From Lachnospiraceae bacterium UBA7050 (lineage in GTDB: Bacteria; Bacillota; Clostridia; Lachnospirales; Lachnospiraceae): 44,885 nt of DNA. Positions 32,790-40,708 of the stretch are shown here, piece by piece. The stretch's first letter is position 1. Every line of letters starts with the position of its first letter. Location of the stretch: contig DLAJ01000009.1 in assembly GCA_002493905.1 (NCBI GenBank), positions 65,895-110,779 of the forward strand, read 5' to 3'. Made by a program: the position numbers and the translations under genes. Below the pieces are notes generated by a model. That model searched no databases. It worked only from the letters and a program-made list of their open reading frames with translations, and was not told the DNA's origin.

Positions 32790-33746
32790 GTGGGATTATT
32801 CACGAATAAAAAGAAGCTCTGCCCAATCTGCGGCGGAGTGACGCCCAGGCTGTTAGCGTCCAAAGTGGAGGGGCAGCCTTTGTGCATTTCCTGCGCCGGT
32901 AAGGCGCAGGAAATGCAGGGAGGCGATTCGGGACTGGACAGTATGACCATAGATACGTTTCGGGAATTTACTGTTTTTTATGATGAGAATGAGACGCTGC
33001 GCAGAAGCTTTCAGGAATCTTTCCGGTATGATTTTGGTTTTTTGGGCGGTTCCGTCTCTCTGGATGTCCCGCACGGGCTTATGAGATTCCATGCAGCAGA
33101 CAGCGCTATGGTGTTTGAGGCGTCAAATCTTCGTTCTTTTTGTATTTCTGAGGATGAGAATCCCCTGTTTGAGGGCACAAAGGACGCGCTGCTCTGTCAC
33201 CAGAGTATGATTCCTGACCAGGTCCGGAATCTGGAGTCTGACATTGACCGTTTTAAGCTTGAACGGAGGCAGTACGAACAGTTGGAACGCATGGACAAAA
33301 TGCTGGAGCGGGAGGCGAAGCAGAGAGGTGAAAGCTATTCCACACATTACTATTCTGCACCGGATGCGGACCGGCTGAAGCCTTTCTTGAAGTTCCGCCT
33401 GAAGATTGAGCTGGAGCACCCGTATTGGGGCCGGAGAGATTTCGACCAGAACGCTCCCGGCTTTGATCCCTCCGATCCATCGATTAAAGTCTATCTGAGT
33501 GAGTATGAAAAGAAGGTGGAGAAACTGCGTGAGCTGGCGGATCAGCTTATGGCACTGTTAAATCCTGACGCGCCTAGGCGCCAGGTAAGCGCCCAGGCAG
33601 TATCAGGCACGGATACGTCTCCGGGTATTTCTGATACTCCGGCAGATGCGGTGGCGGAAATACAGAAGTATAAAGGGCTGCTCGACAGCGGCGCCATCAC
33701 GGAGGAAGAATTTGCCGCCAAGAAGCGACAGCTCCTTGGCATTTGA
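32790..33746 (+). CDS. Zinc-ribbon protein with C-terminal SHOCT-like motif
   Basis: A 318-residue protein beginning at GTG 32790, with GAGGAGG about eight bases upstream. It starts MGLFTNKKKLCPICGG and has CISCAGK, a zinc ribbon like that of the previous gene. Residues about 130-180 are charged and helical (KLERRQYEQLERMDKMLEREA). The region KFRLKIELEHPYWGRRDFD parallels KLTTTDPYWKEMDIK in the neighbour, supporting paralogy. The last 35 residues (AEIQKYKGLLDSGAITEEEFAAKKRQLLGI) are a classic SHOCT motif, a short domain thought to help oligomerisation or membrane-associated assembly. Function unknown. Confidence 0.82.
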   Translation: MGLFTNKKKLCPICGGVTPRLLASKVEGQPLCISCAGKAQEMQGGDSGLDSMTIDTFREFTVFYDENETLRRSFQESFRYDFGFLGGSVSLDVPHGLMRFHAADSAMVFEASNLRSFCISEDENPLFEGTKDALLCHQSMIPDQVRNLESDIDRFKLERRQYEQLERMDKMLEREAKQRGESYSTHYYSAPDADRLKPFLKFRLKIELEHPYWGRRDFDQNAPGFDPSDPSIKVYLSEYEKKVEKLRELADQLMALLNPDAPRRQVSAQAVSGTDTSPGISDTPADAVAEIQKYKGLLDSGAITEEEFAAKKRQLLGI

Positions 33747-33758
33747 TGGAGGATTTTC

Positions 33759-35810
33759 ATGAAAAAGAAATTATTTTCTATATTTTTGTGTATGGTAATG
33801 GTTCTGTCCCTTGCCGCCTGCGGCGGGGAGGAGCCGTCCGAACCATCTGCCGCGGACAGCGGAAATGAATCGCCGGGTTCTTCTACAACTGATGACGGGG
33901 ATGATTCCTTTGTTACAGACGAACCTGATACATCCGTCCCCGACGATCCGGTGTCCGTTGAGGATGGAAGCTGGGCAGTATACTGGTATCTTTGCGGCAG
34001 CGACTTAGAGAGTAAGCATGGCTGCGCCAGCACGGACCTGTCCGAGATGATGGAAGTGGAGCTCCCGGAAAACGTTACGGTAGTCATTCAGACCGGCGGT
34101 GCGTCTGTCTGGCAGAATGATTATGCAGACCCCGGCAGGCTTCAGCGCTGGGTTTACAACAGCGACGGTCTGACGCTGGTAGCGGAGAGTGAGTCCGCCA
34201 GTATGGGCGATGCTCAGACACTGTATGAGTTTTTGGAATTTGCCAGTACCAATTATCCCGCAGACAAGGTGGCGGTCACATTCTGGAATCACGGCGGGGG
34301 TTCGGTCGATGGAGCGGCCTTTGACGAGTTGTATGGCATGGATTCGCTGGATCTGACTGAGATGTATCAGGCGTTCAATGAGGTCTGGCCCGCGGATACA
34401 GAAGCGCCGGCGCTGGAGCTGGTAGGTTTTGATACCTGTCTGATGGCCACGGTGGATGTGGCAGCAGTATTCCAAAACTTTTCCAAGTATCTGGTGGCCT
34501 CTGAAGAGGTGGAGCCGGGCAATGGCTGGCTCTATTCCGGCTGGCTGGCAGAATTGGCGCAGAATCCGGAGATGAACGGGGACGATCTGGGAATTGCTAT
34601 CTGTAACAGCTTTTACGAGGGATGCGAGGCGGTAGGCACGGAGGAAGAGACGACCCTTTCTGTCACGGACCTGACCAGATTAACGCCTTTGCTGGAGGCG
34701 TATGAAGCGTTCGGCCAGGAGGCGTTTGCAGCGGCAGCGGAGGACCCGGCTTTCTTTGCACAGCTTGGCCGTGCGGCTGCTCAGAGTGAGAACTACGGTG
34801 GAAACACACGGGAGCAGGGCTACACCAACATGGTGGACCTGGGTCATCTGGCACGCCAGACGGCGTGGATGCTGCCCTCCGCGCAGGGGGTTTGTGATGC
34901 GCTGGAGGACTGCGTAATCTATCAGGTGGGCGGTCCCTACCGTGCAGAGGCTACCGGGCTGAGCTGCTTCTATTCCTATAACGGCGATGTTGACAACTAT
35001 AACGGTTATGCAGCTGTCGGCACGGGCATGGCTTTCAAATATCTGTATGCTTACGGCCTTACCGGCGAACTGGGCGAGGGCGGAGAGGAGTATCTGGCGT
35101 CTCTGGATATTCAGGAGCTGCCGGATGTTGTTACGCTGGCAAGCGTTGGCTGGGACGGTGCGCCTTTGGATGTGAATGACGAGGGTGCCGCTGTTCTGAC
35201 ATTGGGTCCGGAGGCCAACAATATTCTGGCAGGCATCGGCTTTTCTCTGTTCTATGTGGACGAGGAAAATGATCAGATGATGCTGCTTGGCACCGACAAC
35301 GATATTGATGCCGATTGGGAGAACGGTGTGTTTTATGACAATTTCCGGGGCGTCTGGGGAGCTATTGACGGCCATACGGTGTATATGGAGCTGTCTTTCG
35401 AGGGGGAGGATTACAACCTGTATTCCGTACCGATCCTGCTGAATGGCGAGGAATATAACCTTCAGGTGGTTTATGATTTTACCAGTGAAACATGGTCTGT
35501 TCTGGGAGCTGCGCCGGGGATAGATGAATCCGGCATGGCCGCCAAAGAACTGCGTCTGCTGGAGGAAGGCGACGTCATCACTACCATCTGGCAGCTCGCA
35601 TCTTACAGCGGAGATGATGACTTTGAGGCTTACGCTGCCGAGGAATTGACCGTGACGGCGGACACTTCTTTTGGGGAGGCGTCTCTGCCTGACGGACAAT
35701 ATGCAATGGTCTTTGAAATGCGGGATGCTGCGGGCAGCAGCGTCTATTCGGATGCCGTTACCTTTGACTGTGCTGACGGAGAAATTTACACCAGCGTGAA
35801 TGTGTATTAA
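33759..35810 (+). CDS. Clostripain-like (peptidase C11) lipoprotein
   Basis: A 683-residue lipoprotein: signal peptide with lipobox LAAC (Cys21), an acidic Ser/Asp/Pro linker (22-68), then a C11 domain. The caspase-like dyad is visible as His178 (TFWNHGGG) and Cys227 (GFDTCLMAT), with WAVYWYLCGSDLES at the domain start. Clostripain-family enzymes cleave after basic residues and often self-process. The C-terminal part (about 440-683) is a beta-rich extension. AGGAT lies near the ATG, 12 bases after the SHOCT protein stop, so it is co-transcribed with it. It is the last gene of the run before the terminator at 35901, and the likely effector of this module at the cell surface. Confidence 0.9.
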   Translation: MKKKLFSIFLCMVMVLSLAACGGEEPSEPSAADSGNESPGSSTTDDGDDSFVTDEPDTSVPDDPVSVEDGSWAVYWYLCGSDLESKHGCASTDLSEMMEVELPENVTVVIQTGGASVWQNDYADPGRLQRWVYNSDGLTLVAESESASMGDAQTLYEFLEFASTNYPADKVAVTFWNHGGGSVDGAAFDELYGMDSLDLTEMYQAFNEVWPADTEAPALELVGFDTCLMATVDVAAVFQNFSKYLVASEEVEPGNGWLYSGWLAELAQNPEMNGDDLGIAICNSFYEGCEAVGTEEETTLSVTDLTRLTPLLEAYEAFGQEAFAAAAEDPAFFAQLGRAAAQSENYGGNTREQGYTNMVDLGHLARQTAWMLPSAQGVCDALEDCVIYQVGGPYRAEATGLSCFYSYNGDVDNYNGYAAVGTGMAFKYLYAYGLTGELGEGGEEYLASLDIQELPDVVTLASVGWDGAPLDVNDEGAAVLTLGPEANNILAGIGFSLFYVDEENDQMMLLGTDNDIDADWENGVFYDNFRGVWGAIDGHTVYMELSFEGEDYNLYSVPILLNGEEYNLQVVYDFTSETWSVLGAAPGIDESGMAAKELRLLEEGDVITTIWQLASYSGDDDFEAYAAEELTVTADTSFGEASLPDGQYAMVFEMRDAAGSSVYSDAVTFDCADGEIYTSVNVY

Positions 35811-35900
35811 AATAGGCGGAAAAACCCGCGCTGTGTATATAATATCTGTTAACGGATGGCGGCGTAATGGATATTATTTATGATAGGATAAAGGAATAGG

Positions 35901-35947
35901 AAAACGTAGCAGCAAAGTTTGCCTGACATTTTGCTGCTGCGTTTTTT
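35901..35947 (+). terminator. Terminator after the C11 gene
   Basis: AACGTAGCAGCAAA pairs with TTTGCTGCTGCGTT with one mismatch, 13-base loop, then a T run. It closes the LytTR-associated gene run. Confidence 0.85.
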
Positions 35948-36058
35948 ATTTAGGTGAATTGATGGGAAGGTTAAGCGGCTGACCGATGAAGTAATTCCAA
36001 ACACCGATTGTCCCAAAGGTAGATGAAAATGTTCAAATTTTGAATTGGAGGAGGGGTC

Positions 36059-36088
36059 TTGACTATGAAACAGATCCTTTGCTATAAT
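36059..36088 (+). promoter_or_regulatory. Promoter of the Rpn-family gene
   Basis: TTGACT (36059-36064), 18-bp spacer, perfect TATAAT (36083-36088). The start would be about 250 bases before the gene. Confidence 0.75.
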
Positions 36089-36094
36089 TACCTC

Positions 36095-36343
36095 AAAGCA
36101 TATATTCTTTAACGAATCTGTTTTGGCGTGTATGTTATGGAATGTATATCTATGGCTATGCATTCCATTCACAGCCAATTCATCGGACGGCATCGTGCCG
36201 TTTCTTTAGGGAGTTCTCCCTGTGATTCTATCTATGCTTTATTCCAATCAAACTAACAAAGCATAGCGGATGGAATGACAGGGGAAAGAAAGTGTTTTGT
36301 TTTTCATATCCTGTTTTCATGCGCTGTGGGAACAGGAGGAAAC
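36095..36343 (+). other. Long structured leader
   Basis: Between the promoter and the Rpn gene are four hairpins: GGAATG/CATTCC (about 36139-36166), ACGGCA-TCG-TGCCGT (36187-36201) followed by TTCTTT, AGGGAG-TT-CTCCCT (36208-36221) and CTATGCTTT/AAAGCATAG (36232-36266). It contains no supported gene. It could be an attenuating leader or a small RNA ending near 36207. Confidence 0.5.
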
Positions 36344-37213
36344 ATGAGACAATTATCAGAACTAAATCTGGTGGACAACTTTCTGGCAAACAGCCTGACG
36401 AGCCACAAGCGTTACGGGGAACCCGCCGCACGCTGCATTCTGGAATGTATTTTGGGCAGGAAGCTCGGAAAGCTCCGGGTGGTGCCGCAGCATTTTATTC
36501 AGGGTGAGAATATGGACCGGCACGGCGTCCGTCTGGATGTGTATCTTGACGAGGAGGACGGCGCGGGAGAGCTTTTTGATTTGGAGCCGGATAACAACGA
36601 CGGAAAAGAGGATATGGCATCACTGCCGAAGCGTGCGCGCTTTTACCACTCAAAATTGGACGCGGAAAACTTTAAGAGTGGTGAAAAGTATGAGAAGCTT
36701 CGGAATGTGTATGTAATTTTTATCATGACGTACGACCCGTTTCATGCGGGGAGGATGGTCTATACGGTGAAAAGCGGATGCGTGGAGATGCCGGAGCTGC
36801 TATATGAGGATGGTGCGAGGACGATCTTTCTTTATACAAGGGGGAAGAATGGGAATCCGCCGGAAAGCCTGCGGCAGCTTCTTAATTACATGGAACACAC
36901 CACGAGGGAAAACGCCGGGACGGAGGACTTACGGAAGCTGCATGACATGGTTACGGCGGTCAAAACGGATGGAGAGGTAGGGCTTGCGTATATGAAGTTT
37001 TTTGAATTGGAAGAGAGGACACTGCAAAAGGGAAGACGGGAGGGAAAAGCAGAAGACATTCTTGACCTCCTGTGCGAGCTGGGCGAGGTATCACCGGCGG
37101 TACGTGAGAAAATCCTTGCCCAAAAAGAGGATGCCGTTTTGCGCACATGGCTGAAGCTGGCAGCAAGGGCGGAGAGCACTGCGGATTTTGTACAAAAGGC
37201 ATTCACAAATTAG
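36344..37213 (+). CDS. Rpn-family PD-(D/E)XK nuclease-like protein
   Basis: A 289-residue member of the PD-(D/E)XK 'nuclease family transposase'/Rpn group, often listed as transposase-like but known in E. coli as recombination-promoting nucleases. Recognisable parts are the N-terminal helix, HGVRLDVYLDEEDGAGELFDLEPDN (candidate catalytic Asp and Glu; the usual EMQ is EPD), LPKRARFYHSKLD, and VIFIMTYDPF. The C-terminal third is helical and charged, with a QKGRREGKAE stretch. ATG 36344 has AGGAGG four bases upstream; a frame from 36275 has no signal. The altered EMQ position may reduce activity. No terminal repeats flank it. Confidence 0.85.
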   Translation: MRQLSELNLVDNFLANSLTSHKRYGEPAARCILECILGRKLGKLRVVPQHFIQGENMDRHGVRLDVYLDEEDGAGELFDLEPDNNDGKEDMASLPKRARFYHSKLDAENFKSGEKYEKLRNVYVIFIMTYDPFHAGRMVYTVKSGCVEMPELLYEDGARTIFLYTRGKNGNPPESLRQLLNYMEHTTRENAGTEDLRKLHDMVTAVKTDGEVGLAYMKFFELEERTLQKGRREGKAEDILDLLCELGEVSPAVREKILAQKEDAVLRTWLKLAARAESTADFVQKAFTN

Positions 37214-37353
37214 CGGCAGGATTAGAAATTCTCAACGTCGGAAAAATTCCAAAAGAAAATTCTTATTCCCAAAAGAATTGCGGACATGCGAATGAAGAAA
37301 AAGACCGATGCGGATTCACAATGCCATTTAGTTAATTTCAAAATCATTAAGTT

Positions 37354-37382
37354 AAGGGGTAAATCTTCAGATTTGTCCCTTT
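37354..37382. terminator. Hairpin inside the left end of the element
   Basis: AAGGGGTAAATC pairs with GATTTGTCCCTTT around a TTCA loop, followed by AATTT. It would block transcription entering from the Rpn side. Confidence 0.5.
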
Positions 37383-37440
37383 AATTTACTTACTTAAAAA
37401 ATCTGTTTAGTTAAAATATTTATAGACTTTTAGATAATAA

Positions 37441-37471
37441 TTGTCCTATTAAGGCAAAAATGGTGTATAAT
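37441..37471 (+). promoter_or_regulatory. Possible promoter inside the AT-rich element
   Basis: TTGTCC (37441-37446), 19-bp spacer, perfect TATAAT (37466-37471). The AT-rich background raises the chance of a coincidental match. Confidence 0.45.
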
Positions 37472-37610
37472 ACAAACAAGAGCAGGGTTTCGTTTAGGCG
37501 CAACAGAGAAAAAAGAACAGAGAAAACGCAACAGAGAGAATTTTTAGTAGAATTTATTATGGTTTTAGTAGAGAAGGCACAAAGTTTACCAATATAAAAT
37601 ATATTATTGG

Positions 37611-37943
37611 GTGAAATTAGATAATGAATGCGTCTGTTTTATTGCAATAAAAGACTCCGATGAAAAAAGCAATCATTGGACTGTATGGTCTGCTGATATA
37701 GGTTCCCAATGGCTTGAAAATGATGTGGTTGATGACGACATTAAAGTAACAGCTTGGAAGTATGTTGACCATTGTGGTAGTTGTGGTTCCTGCGGTGGAG
37801 GAAGACATAAAATTATTTTTGGAAAAGTGTTTGATGATGTTTGTGGGTGTACCTTTAGAATTGATAATCCCAAGCGTGAAGATTTATCGTTTCTGAAAGA
37901 AATGGCAAAAATACGGATTAAAGAGATAACCAATAAACTGTAA
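37611..37943 (+). CDS. CGSCGSCGGG-motif protein, possibly truncated
   Basis: A 110-residue frame from GTG 37611; no ribosome binding site precedes it, and the frame is open back to 37572 with plausible sequence (KVYQYKIYYWVKLDNE), so the N-terminus may be lost or the gene broken. It contains aromatic and charged segments (NHWTVWSADIGSQWLENDVVDDD), then HCGSCGSCGGGRHK and VCGCTFRIDN, a Cys cluster that could bind metal. It has a basic helical C-terminus. Low GC matches the surrounding element. I do not recognise the family. Its position in a transposon-like element suggests passenger or immunity-type cargo, which is conjecture. Confidence 0.45.
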   Translation: MKLDNECVCFIAIKDSDEKSNHWTVWSADIGSQWLENDVVDDDIKVTAWKYVDHCGSCGSCGGGRHKIIFGKVFDDVCGCTFRIDNPKREDLSFLKEMAKIRIKEITNKL

Positions 37944-38307
37944 AAACTTATCTAACACTACCAACCCCAATTGACGAATGGGGAGAAAAATCCCAATTTT
38001 GTTAATAGATAATATTGTAGATCAATATGTTTTAATTAGAAATAGTGAAGATGGAGGTAATTATATGCGCGTATATCTATGTGTTAATTGAGGAATGGGA
38101 CTAGAGTTATTGAAGACCACGAAACATGCAAAGAGTAATTGCATTGTAGTACCCAAAAGCAAACAGCATTTAAGCAAGTTAAAGGAAGCATTACTACAGA
38201 ATACATAAGAGAATCATTAGGGAAAACCACCAACAATAAGTTTCCGGTATGATGTTCTTGCTGTTAATTTAAGTTATCGGTTATTAGCATATATGTATCA
38301 AAAAAGC
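37944..38307. other. AT-rich region without supported gene
   Basis: GGAGG before ATG at 38065 opens only an eight-codon frame, broken by TGA and continuing in the same phase for about 38 codons (GMGLELLKTTKHAKSNC, then IVVPKSKQHLSKLKEALLQ). This reads like a decayed gene, but too little remains to name. Confidence 0.35.
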
Positions 38308-38334
38308 AGCCGTCCATTCATGGAATGGACGGCT
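38308..38334. terminator. Perfect hairpin at the right end of the element
   Basis: AGCCGTCCATTC-ATG-GAATGGACGGCT, 12-bp perfect arms with a three-base loop, overlapping the inner end of the right terminal repeat. A-rich upstream and TTAACTT downstream make it a plausible bidirectional transcription stop. Confidence 0.6.
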
Positions 38335-38471
38335 TAACTTAACACATAAAACTCTTAACTAAATGACATTGTACGGATGATTAGCTTTTTTTGATGTATA
38401 AAAAGCTTCATCGCGCAATTGAAGTTTGAAAGGAACCTTCAAACTGCTTATTGCGAAAGATAAAAATGAGA

Positions 38472-38502
38472 TTGACGAAATCATACAGGGGGGGGGTAAA
38501 AT
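38472..38502 (+). promoter_or_regulatory. Candidate phase-variable promoter with a G9 spacer
   Basis: TTGACG (38472-38477) and TAAAAT (38497-38502) are separated by 19 bp, of which nine are an uninterrupted G run (38488-38496). Seven G would give the optimal 17 bp. Slippage in the G run would change promoter strength. Confidence 0.55.
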
Positions 38503-38569
38503 AAAGATCATGAAATGTCTGTTTATAAGCATGGCAGCAGTTTAGTAAAAACGACAAGGAGAAAATGTG

Positions 38570-39601
38570 ATGAGGGAAAACGGGAAATGGAAAATAAAAA
38601 AGTGGATGGCACTAATTCTGGCGGCAGCTCTGTGTATGGCGGTGCCGATGCAGACAGAAGCGGCGCAGGCGGAGCCGCTTGTTGTGACGACCACGGAGCA
38701 GTGTAGTATTTGGAGCATGCCTGCGACCACAGAGGAAAACAGAATGAAATATGTGAACGAAGGGTATCAGATCATGGTGTATCCTGAGGTCATTCAGAGC
38801 GGATTAGGAGATGGCAAGACGTTTTATCGGACTGTAAAAGGCGCATATGTGCTGTGCAGGTGCGTGACAGTGGGAGAAAGCAGTTCTGCGTCGGGTGAAA
38901 ATGAGAGCGGTTTCGCAGTAGTATTCCCAATTATGCCGTCACTGCCGGAATTTGATAATGTGGAAAAGGTTGTCGCATGGGAGTTAAAGCCGTGGATGGG
39001 TGGTTATCTTAAGTATGGATATGACGCGGCAGGTCATGAAATCCGGGCGGAGTATTTGGAGTCAGATGGAACTACTGTATACAAGATTCGCACCACCGAA
39101 TATGATCCGGCAGGGCGTTGGGAAGAGAAAGTGAACTATGAGCCTGACGGGAGAATACCTGATTTTATGGGCACGTTATGGTTTTATGAATATGACGAAA
39201 CGGGAAATTGGATAAGAACGACGACGTTTGAGGCGAAAACAGGAAGACCGCTTGAGGTTGATGAATATGATACAGCGGGACATATAATAATGAATATGTT
39301 TTTTAACGAGGACGGAAGTGCTTACCAAAGATATTTTGATTCTGAGGGAAAAGGAATCAGGAGTGTTCAGTATAACGCAGACGGAACGGTAAGTTCATAT
39401 CATATTAGCGAATATGACGCAGCGGGCAATCGTATCAGGAGTACAACGTATCATTCCAATGGAACAATCAAAGAAGATATGATTAGCGAATATAACGAAG
39501 AAGGACGTGAAATAAGGCGGACGACCTATGATGGGAGCGGAGCCGTGGTAGAGGTTCTGGAGGAAGATGATATTTATATTACACCGGGTAGAACAAAATA
39601 G
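38570..39601 (+). CDS. Secreted YD-repeat-like protein
   Basis: A 343-residue protein with a signal peptide (KWKIKKWMALILAAALCMAVPMQTEAAQA cleavage region, about residues 7-33). After a Thr/Cys-containing N-terminal domain (to about 130), it has repeated motifs of the YD/RHS kind: YDAAGHEIRAEYLESDG, YDPAGRWEEKVNYEPDG, YDETGNWIRTTTF, YDTAGHIIMNMFFNEDG, YDAAGNRIRSTTYHSNG and YNEEGREIRRTTYDGSG. Such repeats form beta structures that bind carbohydrate or build surface shells. The start is ATG 38570 with AAGGAG seven bases upstream; GTG 38567 is adjacent but too close. No membrane anchor at the C-terminus. Likely surface-exposed or released, consistent with a switchable promoter. Confidence 0.8.
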   Translation: MRENGKWKIKKWMALILAAALCMAVPMQTEAAQAEPLVVTTTEQCSIWSMPATTEENRMKYVNEGYQIMVYPEVIQSGLGDGKTFYRTVKGAYVLCRCVTVGESSSASGENESGFAVVFPIMPSLPEFDNVEKVVAWELKPWMGGYLKYGYDAAGHEIRAEYLESDGTTVYKIRTTEYDPAGRWEEKVNYEPDGRIPDFMGTLWFYEYDETGNWIRTTTFEAKTGRPLEVDEYDTAGHIIMNMFFNEDGSAYQRYFDSEGKGIRSVQYNADGTVSSYHISEYDAAGNRIRSTTYHSNGTIKEDMISEYNEEGREIRRTTYDGSGAVVEVLEEDDIYITPGRTK

Positions 39602-39633
39602 CAGAATTGACTTTTCATCAGGCAGGGCGTTTT

Positions 39634-39676
39634 AGGAGCTCCATCGAAATTGTTCAAAGGAGCTCCTTATTTTTTT
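39634..39676. terminator. Bidirectional terminator between convergent genes
   Basis: AGGAGCTCC (39634-39642) pairs with GGAGCTCCT (39659-39667), followed by TATTTTTTT on the plus strand. Its right arm overlaps the last codons of the minus-strand plsC gene. Confidence 0.75.
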
Positions 39677-40388
39677 CATACATCGAATGAACCAGGGCGC
39701 TCGTATAGGCGCCGACCGCGCGCTGCTGTTCTTTTGGAAGGTCCTTGATATAGAACGGTTCGCCGTACTCGATAACGACATGTGTTTTTTTCAACTTCGG
39801 GAAATGATTTTCAAAAATCTCCGCGGTATTATTCAGGCATATCGGAACGATGGCACAGCCGGATTTCTGAGCAATCTTAAAACTGCCCTCATGAAATTCC
39901 ATGAAGGTGTCGGGCGTGTGATTTCTTGTTCCCTCCGGGAAAATGCAGATGGATGTGCCGGATTTCACAAGATCGATGCATGTAAGGATCGTTTTTAAGC
40001 CCTCTTTCAGATTATTACGATCAAGAAACTGACATTTTAAGAAGATCATCCAGACGTTCAGAAGCGGTACGCGCCTCATGCCTTTTTTGGCGACGTAACC
40101 GGTCGGACGCGGTACGCGTACATAAGTCAGTACGATATCAAAATAACTCTGATGATTGCCGATGTAGAGCACCGGCTCATCTTTTGGAACACGTTCCTCA
40201 CCAAGAATCGTCTGTTTAACACCGCTTAGACGGGCGACCATGCGGAATGCCCAATTGACGATGGCAAGAGAACTGCGGTCTTTCAGTCCGGGATTGAATT
40301 TTCCGATGATCCACTCAATGAGCATGAGCGGCATACTCAGAATCAAAAAAAGAACAACAAAGATTACGGTGATGATAAAGCGCAGCAT
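39654..40388 (-). CDS. plsC: 1-acyl-sn-glycerol-3-phosphate acyltransferase
   Basis: Membrane-associated enzyme that acylates lysophosphatidic acid to phosphatidic acid in phospholipid synthesis. At 244 residues it begins with an N-terminal hydrophobic segment (MLRFIITVIFVVLFLILSM). The acyltransferase motifs are NHQSYFD (H-x4-D, about 78-84), KKGMRRVPLLNVWM, FPEGTRN (about 152) and AIVPICLNN. ATG at 40388 has AAGAGG six bases upstream on the minus strand; a longer frame to 40481 would cross the promoter. Transcribed alone from the minus-strand promoter at 40443-40472. Confidence 0.92.
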   Translation of the reverse strand: MLRFIITVIFVVLFLILSMPLMLIEWIIGKFNPGLKDRSSLAIVNWAFRMVARLSGVKQTILGEERVPKDEPVLYIGNHQSYFDIVLTYVRVPRPTGYVAKKGMRRVPLLNVWMIFLKCQFLDRNNLKEGLKTILTCIDLVKSGTSICIFPEGTRNHTPDTFMEFHEGSFKIAQKSGCAIVPICLNNTAEIFENHFPKLKKTHVVIEYGEPFYIKDLPKEQQRAVGAYTSALVHSMYEKNKELL

Positions 40389-40442
40389 GGGAATCCTCTT
40401 TTCTCTCCGTGTTGTTTCAATCAGGAATTCGATCTCTTCGTC

Positions 40443-40472
40443 ATCATAGCATAGGGATGTGCACAAAGTCAA
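40443..40472 (-). promoter_or_regulatory. Promoter of plsC
   Basis: Minus-strand TTGACT (40472-40467), 18-bp spacer, TATGAT (40448-40443). The start would be near 40436, about 48 bases before the gene. Confidence 0.75.
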
Positions 40473-40708
40473 TGTTCTCACCGTGTATTGTCCTTTGCTG
40501 CTTCCGCGTGTGCATGTTTGCTTCTGCAGGCGTTTTGCCGCTTTTATATTGATAGGAAAGCGCTCGGTTTTTCCTTTGTTCTAAATAGCACATGCAGCAG
40601 CCGGAAGGTGCGTCCGTTGTAAAAAACGAACCGGAAAGGTGGTAGAAAATACAGTTTCTTCTTGCTATAATGATGTCAGAAAACAATAGAACGACAGGAG
40701 AAGAATAG

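Larger units (their letters stand above)
37318..38372. mobile_element. 1.05-kb AT-rich element with terminal inverted repeats, no transposase
   Basis: The left end (37318-37356) and the reverse complement of the right end (38333-38372) share ACAATGYCATTTAGTTAA, then 11 or 12 unrelated bases, then TTAAGTTAAG. Flanks show CGGAT on both sides (37311-37315 and 38374-38378), a possible short target duplication. The inside is strikingly AT-rich compared with both neighbours and holds a 110-codon frame, decayed short frames and a perfect 12-bp hairpin near the right end. No transposase is visible, so it is probably a non-autonomous or decayed insertion element carrying a passenger gene. Confidence 0.7.

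Noticed and set aside
32924..32934. Extra LytTR-like half-site CGATTCGGGAC
   Set aside because: It is inside a coding region, has no partner 21 bp downstream and no -10 box at the expected distance, so it is taken as chance.
34680..35699. A 339-codon minus-strand frame
   Set aside because: It lies wholly inside the C11 peptidase gene, whose family motifs are clear; no signal or family match on the reverse strand.
36344..37213. Rpn-family gene as the transposase of the adjacent element
   Set aside because: The terminal inverted repeats begin downstream at 37318 and exclude it; GC content also differs from that of the element.
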